Shown: positions 35,601 to 42,961 of the stretch, piece after piece
How positions within the stretch are numbered: position 1 is the first letter of the stretch
Layout: every line of letters begins with the position of its first letter
Assembly: GCA_900299295.1 (NCBI GenBank)
Contig: OMJH01000122.1
Location: 1-45,932 of the forward strand
Source of the DNA: Bacteroidota bacterium
GTDB lineage: Bacteria; Bacteroidota; Bacteroidia; B-17B0; Aurantibacillaceae
Direction: 5' to 3'
Length of the DNA stretch: 45,932 nucleotides
Program-made: the position numbers and the translations under genes
The notes under the pieces: model-generated
Seen by the model: only the letters and a program-made list of their open reading frames with translations
What the model was told of the DNA's origin: nothing
Databases searched by the model: none

Positions 35601-35834
35601 AACCTTAACCGAGTTCAGGGAGGTACGCTTTTCGGATCCGTCTTTTCGAACAGCAACCTGATGATGTGCCAATACAAAATCATCAAAAATCTTGAGGTAC
35701 CGATCAACCTGTTCTTGGTTTAATTGCTGTTTCAAAAATAATTTTACAATTTGCCTTTCCGAATCTAATACACCATCAACCCGTGCAATAATGGCAAACA
35801 TTTGCATCAACGCTCTTAATATTTGCTCACTCAT
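32616..35834 (-). CDS. ABCG-type ABC transporter with TerB-like N-terminus
   Basis: This is a 1072 aa fused ABC transporter. Residues 1-150 are helical and acidic, resembling TerB domains (FAIIARVDGVLDSERQIVKL, then SSDQISEQELEFATTVANAF). The ATPase domain (about 250-480) has Walker A GGSGAGKST (284-292), signature ISGGQRKRLNIALELI, Walker B VLFVDEPTSGL and H-loop His447. A short Cys cluster, CEESECELC (491-499), lies before the membrane part and might bind metal. About five helices follow, from INFLEAPLLAFILSFLVRFY to IPFLIIPQLLLSGVLVKF. Then comes a hydrophilic region of about 250 residues, presumably periplasmic, and a last helix. The layout is ABC then ABC2 permease, as in ABCG/White proteins. 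The substrate is unknown. A MATE gene follows. TTACTTTG at 35863-35870 (minus) is a near -7 match. Confidence 0.88.
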   Translation of the reverse strand: MSEQILRALMQMFAIIARVDGVLDSERQIVKLFLKQQLNQEQVDRYLKIFDDFVLAHHQVAVRKDGSEKRTSLNSVKVLKICTEINKELEQVQKVIVLIRLLELIDSSDQISEQELEFATTVANAFNIPFNEYENLKSFIEKKSISAMDLEHLLFINSRSDSGLKIARHFRCEQFSPEAEVIVMKLSNVNMFVLKLFGKMELLLNGQTLYPERIYIFNPGSSLKSAKVKPIYYSEIVSRFLADDSRHPLTFSANHLEYQFKSGKKGLRDISINEVGGRLVGIMGGSGAGKSTLLNVLNGNDTPSSGEVSINGINIHTHKKELEGVIGHVSQDDLLIEELTVFQNLFFNAKLCFGDNSESEIREKVIKTLSDLGLYETRDLKVGSPLEKTISGGQRKRLNIALELIREPSVLFVDEPTSGLSSRDSENIMDLLKELSLKGKLIFVVIHQPSSDIYKMFDKMLILDVGGYPIFYGNPVDAVIYFKRLIHHVKCEESECELCGNVNPEQIFNIIETKVLDEYGNHTQNRKYSPSEWSDYYREQIESRLESAKHETVKPQKVLQIPGWFNQLKIFIRRDVLSKLANQQYVLINFLEAPLLAFILSFLVRFYNTDEFLRHGYIFGENENIPAYLFMAVVVALFIGLTVSAEEIIKDRKIRKREKFLNLSNSSYLMSKIVILFVLSAVQTMMFVLIGNSILGIKGMWFDYWLVLFSVSCFANLLGLNVSSAFNSAITIYILIPFLIIPQLLLSGVLVKFDKLNPSVTEQGVVPFWGEVMVSRWGFEALAVNQFVNNKYERLFYSFEKNFEQADFKTIYWLERINKKIERIKSNGGKKDLIKQQNTDLKLLKTELKREQAEASKNGYPLRFPEFSKISITDNGNVSDVNGLSFLSMWLNNEYKTFFNRQSNYYRYDCKDAVVMALEKKDFAALNSIVAGQKGIGNKSEYVEFAKNAFEQMDNYDSIPFYSFQLDYSNQALADLVKNKNDLSDKILERNSKLIQRSNPIFLNPENNTGRAHFFAPVKNLGGLSFNTFYFNICVIWFMSIVLGITLYFDVLRKMLDYLSNGLGFIVRRKSK

Positions 35835-35975
35835 GTTTTAGTAAATAAATTTAATTGAAACACAAAGTAACAAAATTTGTTCTACCGAGGGTATTGAACC
35901 TTTCAATCGAATAATAATTTTTGATTTTTATTTTAATTGCTAAGATTTTATTACTTATTTTGAAAAAAATTTGTT

Positions 35976-37439
35976 ATGAATAAATTTATACTAATATTAT
36001 CTTTTATAACGGGCGCAATTTATATTCAAGCCCAAAATCCTGCATTTACTCAAACCACGCTGGTATCCGGCCTCAATTATCCGGTTGCTTTTGACATCGC
36101 CCCCGATGGGCGATTTTTCCTGACTCAAAAAGGAGGAAATACAGCAGGATCCTGCGCCAATGGTTTAATAAAAGTGTATGATGCAAACGGGATGTTTCTG
36201 GCGAATTTTTATAATCTAACCGATTCCGTTCAATGCGATTTTGAAAGAGGCCTTCTGGGAATTTGTCTTGATCCTGATTTTTCGAATAACCATTTCGTTT
36301 ATGCCTATTACAATCATTTGTATGCAGGTGATGAAAGAATCCGCGTGATTAAATTTACTGAACTAAACAACTTGGGGACAAATCCTGTAATTATACTAGA
36401 TATTGATGTACCTAACAACATTGCAGGAAATCACGTTGGTGGAAATATTCATATGCATGCTTCAGAACCCAATAAAATTTATGTTTCAATTGGCGATTTG
36501 GCAGTACAAGCCAACGGCCAAACAAAAAATGATCCTTACGGAAATTTTTTACGCATCAACACTGATGGCACAATACCAAACGATAATCCTTTTTACGACG
36601 ACGGAAATCCCGCAACCGGAAATGATGACCGCATTTGGAGTTATGGACATCGCAACGCTTTCGACTTTACGTTCAGTGCTGTCAATGACTCGCTTTTTTC
36701 ATCAGAAAATGGTTTGAACACATGGGATGAAGTAAACATGATTCATATAGGAAAAAACTACGGGTGGAACTCCTGTGAGGGCTTTTATGCGTTGGGATCC
36801 ACAACTACTCCGTGCGGGCTTGCCGGCTCAGAGTTACCCATTGAGGATTGGGCCGCACCACTGCCCGCAGTTACGGGTATTGTTCATTACTCCGGAACCG
36901 TTTTCCCTACATTAACCAATCATTTATTGGTTGCAGACAATGATTACGGTAGGGTTTATGACATTACCTTAGGGAATCCCCCCGCCTACGACCAGTTTAT
37001 TTCCAGAACGCAGTGGGCAGATTTTACAACTACCGGCGGACTAACAACACTTAAACAAGGATTGGACGAATGCATTTACGCCATGAAAGGAGGATATACT
37101 ACTGCAGGTGCCATTTACAGAATATGTCCCTTAGGTATGGAAGTTAATCAGAATCCTTTATTGCCTGAACTTATTTCTGTTTTCCCAAATCCTTCCTCCG
37201 AAAATTTCTCGTTTCATATTGAAGCCGGTGAAATTGCAAACCTTGCCATTAATTTTTACGACATAACGGGACGATTAACAGGAACAAAAAATATTGAAAA
37301 TTTAAATAGTGGTAAATCGATTGTAAACGTTAACAAGTTGGAGACAGGCATGGACAAAGGATTAGTTTTTTGTGAAGTAATGCTTCAATTTGTTTCCGGT
37401 TCAAAAAAATCGACAACCCTAAAACTGGTGATTGAATGA
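35976..37439 (+). CDS. Secreted PQQ-type sugar dehydrogenase-like protein with T9SS tail
   Basis: This 487 aa protein has a signal peptide (about 1-19, ending IYIQA). It then has a six-bladed beta-propeller of the glucose/sorbosone dehydrogenase (GSDH/YliI) family: LNYPVAFDIAPDGRFFLTQK, RGLLGICLDPDFSNNHFVYA, GNHVGGNIHMHASEPNKIYV, NDDRIWSYGHRNAFDFTF and NYGWNSCEG. The conserved RGLLG and YGHRN patterns fit the PQQ/Ca-binding enzymes, but not all members bind PQQ. The C-terminal 85 residues start ISVFPNPSSENFSF and end LKLVIE, a type A T9SS sorting domain, so the protein is probably exported to the surface. No PQQ biosynthesis genes are in the window. It converges on cdsA. Confidence 0.88.
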   Translation: MNKFILILSFITGAIYIQAQNPAFTQTTLVSGLNYPVAFDIAPDGRFFLTQKGGNTAGSCANGLIKVYDANGMFLANFYNLTDSVQCDFERGLLGICLDPDFSNNHFVYAYYNHLYAGDERIRVIKFTELNNLGTNPVIILDIDVPNNIAGNHVGGNIHMHASEPNKIYVSIGDLAVQANGQTKNDPYGNFLRINTDGTIPNDNPFYDDGNPATGNDDRIWSYGHRNAFDFTFSAVNDSLFSSENGLNTWDEVNMIHIGKNYGWNSCEGFYALGSTTTPCGLAGSELPIEDWAAPLPAVTGIVHYSGTVFPTLTNHLLVADNDYGRVYDITLGNPPAYDQFISRTQWADFTTTGGLTTLKQGLDECIYAMKGGYTTAGAIYRICPLGMEVNQNPLLPELISVFPNPSSENFSFHIEAGEIANLAINFYDITGRLTGTKNIENLNSGKSIVNVNKLETGMDKGLVFCEVMLQFVSGSKKSTTLKLVIE

Positions 37440-37446
37440 TTTTAGT

Positions 37447-38346
37447 TTAACGCCTGAAAAACTGCTGTATGTGTTCAAGGTTGGCTTTGACCAAAAACAG
37501 GTAGGCATAAATTAACGGAGCCACAAAAATCAAACTGTCAAAACGATCCAGTATTCCTCCGTGTCCTGCCATTATATTTCCACTGTCTTTTACCCCAGAA
37601 CTTCGCTTCAGCATTGATTCTATTAAATCTCCGGCTGTGCCAAAAATTACAATCAATAACCCAATGATGATCCAGTCCCATGGATGAAAATGCCAAAGGT
37701 TTACACTCTGAAATGTAAACAAATCCGAAAGAAACCAGGCCAAAATCAATGTGGCTATTCCGCCTCCTGCAAAACCTTCCCAGGTTTTTCCCGGTGAAAT
37801 TCGTTCCAGCAATTTCGTTTTTCCGATAAGCGAGCCTACTAAATAAGCAAAAGTGTCATTCGCCCAAATCAAAAAAAATATTCCTAAAATAATGCGAGGC
37901 TCATAGTAATGCCGGAAAAAAGAAATATCGACAAGAAGGCAAAATGGCATAAAAACATAAATAATTCCAAGAAAAGTATAGGCAATATTTTGGAAAGGCG
38001 TTTCTGATTTTCGGAACAACTCACGAAGGAAAATTGCTCCGCATAATAAAATGATTAGGGCAAGAAATGGATCTATTAACAAGCGTTCGTAATCAAAAAT
38101 TGCGATATGCACAAAGTAATAATAAAGGGATAGGCCAACGACAACTCCAAGCAAAGACTGGGGGGCTAAACCCAATTTTTTTCCCATCCTAAAAAATTCA
38201 TTCAAACCAATTGTCGGAATAACAGCAAACAAGATGAAAAATGCCATTGGACTTGGATTTGATTGAAAGCCTGGCCAAATACATCCGATTAACAAAACAA
38301 CAAAAACTGCCCCGCTCAACGTTCGAGTAAAAAGTTTAGATTTCAT
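37447..38346 (-). CDS. cdsA: Phosphatidate cytidylyltransferase
   Basis: It makes CDP-diacylglycerol from phosphatidate and CTP at the inner membrane, feeding phospholipid synthesis. The 299 aa protein has about eight membrane helices. The family segment NDTFAYLVGSLIGKTKL is followed by ERISPGKTWEGFAGG, and the C-terminal signature by ESMLKRSSGVKDSGNIMAGH then GGILDRFDSLIF. In the signature the usual Pro before Gly-His-Gly-Gly is Ala here (MAGHGG). The rest, including the Asp pairs that bind metal, is intact, so activity is expected. It is a single gene between two convergent or divergent neighbours. Confidence 0.95.
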   Translation of the reverse strand: MKSKLFTRTLSGAVFVVLLIGCIWPGFQSNPSPMAFFILFAVIPTIGLNEFFRMGKKLGLAPQSLLGVVVGLSLYYYFVHIAIFDYERLLIDPFLALIILLCGAIFLRELFRKSETPFQNIAYTFLGIIYVFMPFCLLVDISFFRHYYEPRIILGIFFLIWANDTFAYLVGSLIGKTKLLERISPGKTWEGFAGGGIATLILAWFLSDLFTFQSVNLWHFHPWDWIIIGLLIVIFGTAGDLIESMLKRSSGVKDSGNIMAGHGGILDRFDSLIFVAPLIYAYLFLVKANLEHIQQFFRR

Positions 38347-38479
38347 GCAGCCAAAATAAAAATTAAAGAATTAAGGCAATAACCTGATTTTAATATTTTT
38401 TAAGTTCCTAATCATGAAAATGCGTAGATTTTAACTGATTAAGATCACCTTTTCATAAACTTTCTTAGTATTTATTGCT

Positions 38480-38487
38480 TAACTTTG
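38480..38487 (+). promoter_or_regulatory. Putative -7 element of the PPIase gene
   Basis: TAACTTTG exactly matches TAnnTTTG, 23 bases before the ATG at 38511. It overlaps the first codons of a longer frame starting at 38475, so that start is unlikely. Confidence 0.5.
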
Positions 38488-38510
38488 CCCCTCTAAAAAA
38501 TTCAAAAATA

Positions 38511-40568
38511 ATGAATAGAAAATTTAATTTTTTCGCCTTTTTAAGCTTCATCATGTTGACTGCAGGTCAACTCGTTGGGCAAAACACACTGATTAATACC
38601 ACCCGATCCAATATAAAAAACGTAACCTCGCCCCCATCTGCAGTTTCCGATGATCCGATAATTATTACAATCGACGGGAAACCTGTTTTAAAATCAGAAT
38701 TTGAAGCAGTTTTCTTTAAAAATAATCCAACACGTGAGGTTAAAGACAGAAAGTCTGTTGACGAATACGTTGATTTATTTATCAACTTTAAGCTTAAGGT
38801 TCGCGAAGCAGAAGAAATGGGTCTGGATACAATGAAAAATTTCATCAGTGAACTTGCAGGGTACAGGAAACAATTAGCGAATCCTTATCTTACCGACAAG
38901 AACGTAAACGAGCAACTGATACAAGAGGCCTACGATAGACTTAAGTACGAAGTTCATGCTAGCCATATATTAATTAAACTTCCTGAAGACGCCTTACCTA
39001 AAGATACCCTTGAAGCATGGACCCGAATAATGAATTACAGAAATCGTGCTTTGAAAGGAGAAGATTTTGGTAAAATTGCCCGCGAAACTGCCGAGAAAGG
39101 CGATCCAAGCGCGAAAGATAATTTTGGTGATTTGGGTTATTTTACTGCATTTAGTATGGTCTACCCTTTTGAAACCGCTGCGTTTAATACAAAACCCGGA
39201 GAAATCAGTTTGCCTGTTCGTACACGTTTTGGATATCACATCATCAAGGTATGGGAAAAGCGGGCTTCGAAGGGCGAAATACTGGTTTCACATATCATGC
39301 TTCGTGTAAAAAAAGACGCGACACACGATGATTCTGTTAACGTTAAAAAACGTATTGACGAAATTTATGTAAAACTGAAAGCGGGAGATAAATTTGATGA
39401 TTTGTGTGCTCAATATTCAGAAGATAAAGGGACATCGCAAAAAGGAGGACAACTCCCTTGGTTTGGAACGGGAAAAATGCCAAGCATTGAGTTTGAAAAA
39501 AAATCATTTGATTTAAAAAACAATGGTGATTTCAGTGAACCTTTTACCACAACTTATGGATGGCATATTGTTAAACGTATTGACAAACGTGAATTGGCAA
39601 CCTTTGAACAAATGCAAAACGAACTTAAACAGAAAGTAGCAAAAGATCAGCGATCACAAATGGGAAGAAAAAGCATGATAGCAAAAATTAAAAGCGAAAA
39701 TAATTTTACAGAATACAAAATAACAAAGAAAATAATCACCTCTTTTCCACCGTTTGACGAGTTAATCTCTCGTATCGACACTTCATACTGGGAAGGAAAA
39801 TGGAGTACTGAAAAAACCAAAGGGCTCAATAAACCGATTTTCCGTTTGGGAGCACGCGATTTTACACAGGAAGATTTAGCAAAATACATTGAACTGCGCC
39901 AGACCAAACGCCAAAAAGGAAATTTAATTCAGGTTATCACCACTCAATATAATAATTGGGTTGATGAGCAATGCATCGCTTTAGAGGAAAGCAAACTGGA
40001 TTCCAAATATCCTGCATTTAAAGCATTAATGCAGGAATATCGTGATGGTATTTTGTTATTTGATTTAACCGACAAAAAAGTATGGACCAAAGCCATGAAG
40101 GATACAATCGGTTTAAAAGGTTTTTACGATACTAACAAAAACAATTATTTATGGCAAGATCGTGCAGATGTAACGCTGTATCGTTGTGCAGATGAAAAAA
40201 TTGCCGGACAAGTAAATGCCTTGCTCAAAAAGAAAAAATCAGATAAGGAAATCACAGAAACCATCAATAAAACATCTCAACTCAACCTAAGCATAGAAAA
40301 TATTATGTACTTAAAAGGTGAACGTGCTTTAATTGATAACAATTGGAAGGAAGGTGTTTCGGCTGCCGTTAAAGATGATACAGATGGTAAACTCTATGTT
40401 TTGAAAGTTAACCGTTTGATCTCACCAACACCAAAATCAATTAATGAAGCGAAAGGAATTATTACCTCAGATTACCAAAATTACCTGGAGAAAGAATGGA
40501 TAAAATCGTTGCGTGATAATCATAAGTTTACTGTTAATCAGGACGTAGTTAAAACAGTTGGAAAATAG
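38511..40568 (+). CDS. Large periplasmic peptidyl-prolyl isomerase (two parvulin domains)
   Basis: This is a 685 aa folding factor of the SurA/PpiD type. The start at 38511 gives a signal peptide (MNRKFNFFAFLSFIMLTAGQ). A SurA_N-like helical segment follows (about 50-135, IDGKPVLKSEFEAVFFKNNP). Two parvulin domains are visible. The first runs from YEVHASHILIKLPEDA to GYHIIKVWEKR. The second runs from ILVSHIMLRVKKDATHDD to YGWHIVKRIDKR, with GGQLPWFGTGKMPSIEFEKK. A long C-terminal region (about 400-685) has a further helical part that resembles a trailing chaperone or domain repeat. It probably escorts outer-membrane proteins. It ends with a terminator, so it is transcribed separately from the two related genes downstream. 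Confidence 0.92.
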   Translation: MNRKFNFFAFLSFIMLTAGQLVGQNTLINTTRSNIKNVTSPPSAVSDDPIIITIDGKPVLKSEFEAVFFKNNPTREVKDRKSVDEYVDLFINFKLKVREAEEMGLDTMKNFISELAGYRKQLANPYLTDKNVNEQLIQEAYDRLKYEVHASHILIKLPEDALPKDTLEAWTRIMNYRNRALKGEDFGKIARETAEKGDPSAKDNFGDLGYFTAFSMVYPFETAAFNTKPGEISLPVRTRFGYHIIKVWEKRASKGEILVSHIMLRVKKDATHDDSVNVKKRIDEIYVKLKAGDKFDDLCAQYSEDKGTSQKGGQLPWFGTGKMPSIEFEKKSFDLKNNGDFSEPFTTTYGWHIVKRIDKRELATFEQMQNELKQKVAKDQRSQMGRKSMIAKIKSENNFTEYKITKKIITSFPPFDELISRIDTSYWEGKWSTEKTKGLNKPIFRLGARDFTQEDLAKYIELRQTKRQKGNLIQVITTQYNNWVDEQCIALEESKLDSKYPAFKALMQEYRDGILLFDLTDKKVWTKAMKDTIGLKGFYDTNKNNYLWQDRADVTLYRCADEKIAGQVNALLKKKKSDKEITETINKTSQLNLSIENIMYLKGERALIDNNWKEGVSAAVKDDTDGKLYVLKVNRLISPTPKSINEAKGIITSDYQNYLEKEWIKSLRDNHKFTVNQDVVKTVGK

Positions 40569-40584
40569 AATATTAATTTTTTTG

Positions 40585-40620
40585 AAAACCCGCCCTTTTG
40601 CAAATTGGCGGGTTTTTTCT
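40585..40620 (+). terminator. Rho-independent terminator of the large PPIase gene
   Basis: AACCCGCC/GGCGGGTT with a 12-base loop is followed by TTTTTTCTT, 17 bases after the stop. Confidence 0.88.
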
Positions 40621-40676
40621 TGGTTAATTTTTACTTAAAAACCATTCAATAAAACGATTATCCTTATTTTTAAGGA

Positions 40677-41585
40677 GTGATAATTCGATTACCCTTAAAA
40701 CTCAGAAATTTGCGACAGATAGTTCATGTTTTATGCGGGATATTTATTTTAAGTCTTTTAGTGTTTTCATGTACAACAGAGAAAAAAGAAAATAAAATAA
40801 ATGAAAAGCCTGTTGCACGTGTAAATAACAAGTTTCTTTATCCTTCCGATCTCATCAACATTGTTCCGAAAGACATTTCAACAAATGACAGCGCTGCGCT
40901 GATGAAAAACTATATCGAAAAATGGATAGTGGACGAGTTAGTGCTTAAAAATGCGGAAGAAAATCTGACTACAGAACAACTTAACGTAGAAAAACAGCTC
41001 TCCGAATACAGAAAAAACCTCATTATTTTTAATTACAATTCCGAATTGATACTACAAAAACTTGACACTGCCATTTCAGCTTCCGAAATTGAAAATTATT
41101 ACAATCAGCATAAAGAAAGTTTTACACTAAAGGACAACATCGTTAAAGTTTGGTATATAAAAGTAAATCAAAAAGCACCCAACGTAGAAAAAATTAAAAA
41201 CTGGTACAAAAGTGAGAACCCTAAAGATTTTATTGCTTTAAAAACATACTGTCTGCAATTCGCCGAAAATTTTTTTCTGGATGAAAACAACTGGCTGCTG
41301 TTTGATGATTTAATGAAAGAAATTCCGGGTACTACGCTAAATCCTGATTTTTTTCTGAGAACCAACAAGTTTATCGATGTGGCTGACAGCAGCTTTCGTT
41401 ATTTCGTAAATATTAAATCCTACAAAATAAAGAACACCCTTTCTCCGTTAGCCTTTGAAAAAGAAAATATCCGCAACATCATCATCAATAAACGAAAACT
41501 TGACTTAATCGAGGAAATGAAAAGAACCGTACTTGAAAACGGAAAGGGAAATTTTGAGATATTTGATGTACCGGTCAAAAAATAA
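40677..41585 (+). CDS. SurA-like lipoprotein without a visible parvulin domain
   Basis: This 302 aa protein has a lipoprotein signal ending in LLVFSC (about Cys32), then a low-complexity Lys/Glu linker. A helical region follows that resembles SurA_N/foldase N-terminal parts: KPVARVNNKFLYPSDLINIV and AALMKNYIEKWIVDELVLKN. The later region (ISASEIENYYNQHKESFTLK) resembles the segment that normally precedes a parvulin domain. I see no parvulin motif (no HIL or GGDLG-type pattern), so it may be a chaperone only. The start is uncertain. The frame opens with a GTG at 40677 that overlaps an AAGGAG sequence, and a TTG at 40710 would give a tidier signal peptide. It precedes surA by 3 bases. Confidence 0.82.
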   Translation: MIIRLPLKLRNLRQIVHVLCGIFILSLLVFSCTTEKKENKINEKPVARVNNKFLYPSDLINIVPKDISTNDSAALMKNYIEKWIVDELVLKNAEENLTTEQLNVEKQLSEYRKNLIIFNYNSELILQKLDTAISASEIENYYNQHKESFTLKDNIVKVWYIKVNQKAPNVEKIKNWYKSENPKDFIALKTYCLQFAENFFLDENNWLLFDDLMKEIPGTTLNPDFFLRTNKFIDVADSSFRYFVNIKSYKIKNTLSPLAFEKENIRNIIINKRKLDLIEEMKRTVLENGKGNFEIFDVPVKK

Positions 41586-41588
41586 GCA

Positions 41589-42950
41589 ATGAGAAAAATA
41601 CTTCTGTTGACACTTTTTATTTCGGTTTCACTACTCTCTATAGCGCAAGTTTCACTTGACCGTGTTGTTGCCGTTGTTGGTAAATATATGATCTTGGAGA
41701 GTGAAATTAAAAACGGATTGGAAGACGCCCGTGCCAAAGGTTATAACCTCAGCGAAAACGGTGACTGTGAAATTTTTGAACAGTTGCTGCTAATGAAACT
41801 TCTGATTGCCCAAGCCGACAAAGACAGCGTAACAGTTACGGACGGAGAAGTTGAGAATGAACTTAACCGCCGGGTCAACTATATGGTGCAGCAGTTCGGC
41901 AGCGAAGAAAATATGGAAGCCCAATTAGGAAAAGAAATTGCCTTAATCAAGGAACAATACCGAAAGGAAGTTAAGGAAATACTGATTGCTCAAAAAATGA
42001 ATCAGAAAATTGCAGGAGAAGCAAAAGTTACACCCGCCGAAGTTCGCGCATTTTTCAAAAGTATCCCTGAAGATTCCCTGCCTCTCATTAACTCTGAAGT
42101 GGAAATCGGGCAAATAATTAAAAAACCTACCGTTAACGAAAAAGCAAAGAAGGAAGCGAGAGAAAAATTAGCTCAACTTCGAAAACAAATTGTTGAAAAC
42201 GGAGAGAGCTTCGCAGTAAAGGCCACACTGTATTCAGAAGATCCGGGTTCGGCACGTAACGGCGGTGAATATGCCAATATTCAGCGTGGCAGCTTTGTAC
42301 CTGAATTTGAAGCAGCAGCATTCCGGCTTAAGCCGGGTGAGGTTTCCGAAATTGTGGAAACCGCATACGGTTTTCATATCATTCAGCTGATTGCAAAGCG
42401 AGGCGATTTTATTGATGTGCGCCATATCCTTATTTCTCCAAAAATCAGTTACGACGACCTCACACGCTGTAAAATCTTTCTTGATTCAATTTATCAGCTG
42501 ATTCAATCCGGAAAATATACTTTCTGCGAAGCTGCTACCAGATTCTCTGATGAATCTGAAACAAAAATGAATTGTGGATTAATGATAAATATGGGCGCCG
42601 GTAATACTCGTTTTGAAATTGAAGAATTGGGTCAAATGGATGAAAAACTGGTGTTCATGCTCGATAAAATGAATGTAGGCGATATTAGCGAACCACTTCC
42701 ATTTGCAACACGAGACCAAAAACAAGCCTACCGAATTTTCTACCTCAAAACCAGAATTGCACCGCATAAAGCCAATCTTAAAGACGACTATCAGCGTCTG
42801 CAATCTTTCGCCTCAAATCAAAAACAAGAACGATTGCTGAATGAATGGGTTAATCGTAAATTAAAGTCAACATATATAAAAATTGATGCATATTATAAAA
42901 AGTGTAGTTTCAAAAACAACTGGTTACAGCATGCTGAATCATTTAAATAA
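41589..42950 (+). CDS. surA: Periplasmic chaperone/isomerase SurA
   Basis: It assists folding and delivery of outer-membrane proteins in the periplasm. The 453 aa product has a signal peptide (about 1-20, LLSIAQ), then the SurA N-domain VSLDRVVAVVGKYMILESEI. The first parvulin domain (about 170-275) has RNGGEYANIQRGSFVPEFEA and AYGFHIIQLIAKRG. A second domain begins VRHILISPKISYDD but is weaker after that, with CGLMINMGAGNTRF in place of the usual active-site loop. Length and order match E. coli SurA (N-P1-P2-C). It is 3 bases after the lipoprotein gene and 11 bases before the MoxR gene, so all three probably form one operon. Confidence 0.93.
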   Translation: MRKILLLTLFISVSLLSIAQVSLDRVVAVVGKYMILESEIKNGLEDARAKGYNLSENGDCEIFEQLLLMKLLIAQADKDSVTVTDGEVENELNRRVNYMVQQFGSEENMEAQLGKEIALIKEQYRKEVKEILIAQKMNQKIAGEAKVTPAEVRAFFKSIPEDSLPLINSEVEIGQIIKKPTVNEKAKKEAREKLAQLRKQIVENGESFAVKATLYSEDPGSARNGGEYANIQRGSFVPEFEAAAFRLKPGEVSEIVETAYGFHIIQLIAKRGDFIDVRHILISPKISYDDLTRCKIFLDSIYQLIQSGKYTFCEAATRFSDESETKMNCGLMINMGAGNTRFEIEELGQMDEKLVFMLDKMNVGDISEPLPFATRDQKQAYRIFYLKTRIAPHKANLKDDYQRLQSFASNQKQERLLNEWVNRKLKSTYIKIDAYYKKCSFKNNWLQHAESFK

Positions 42951-42961
42951 ATTAACCTTTT

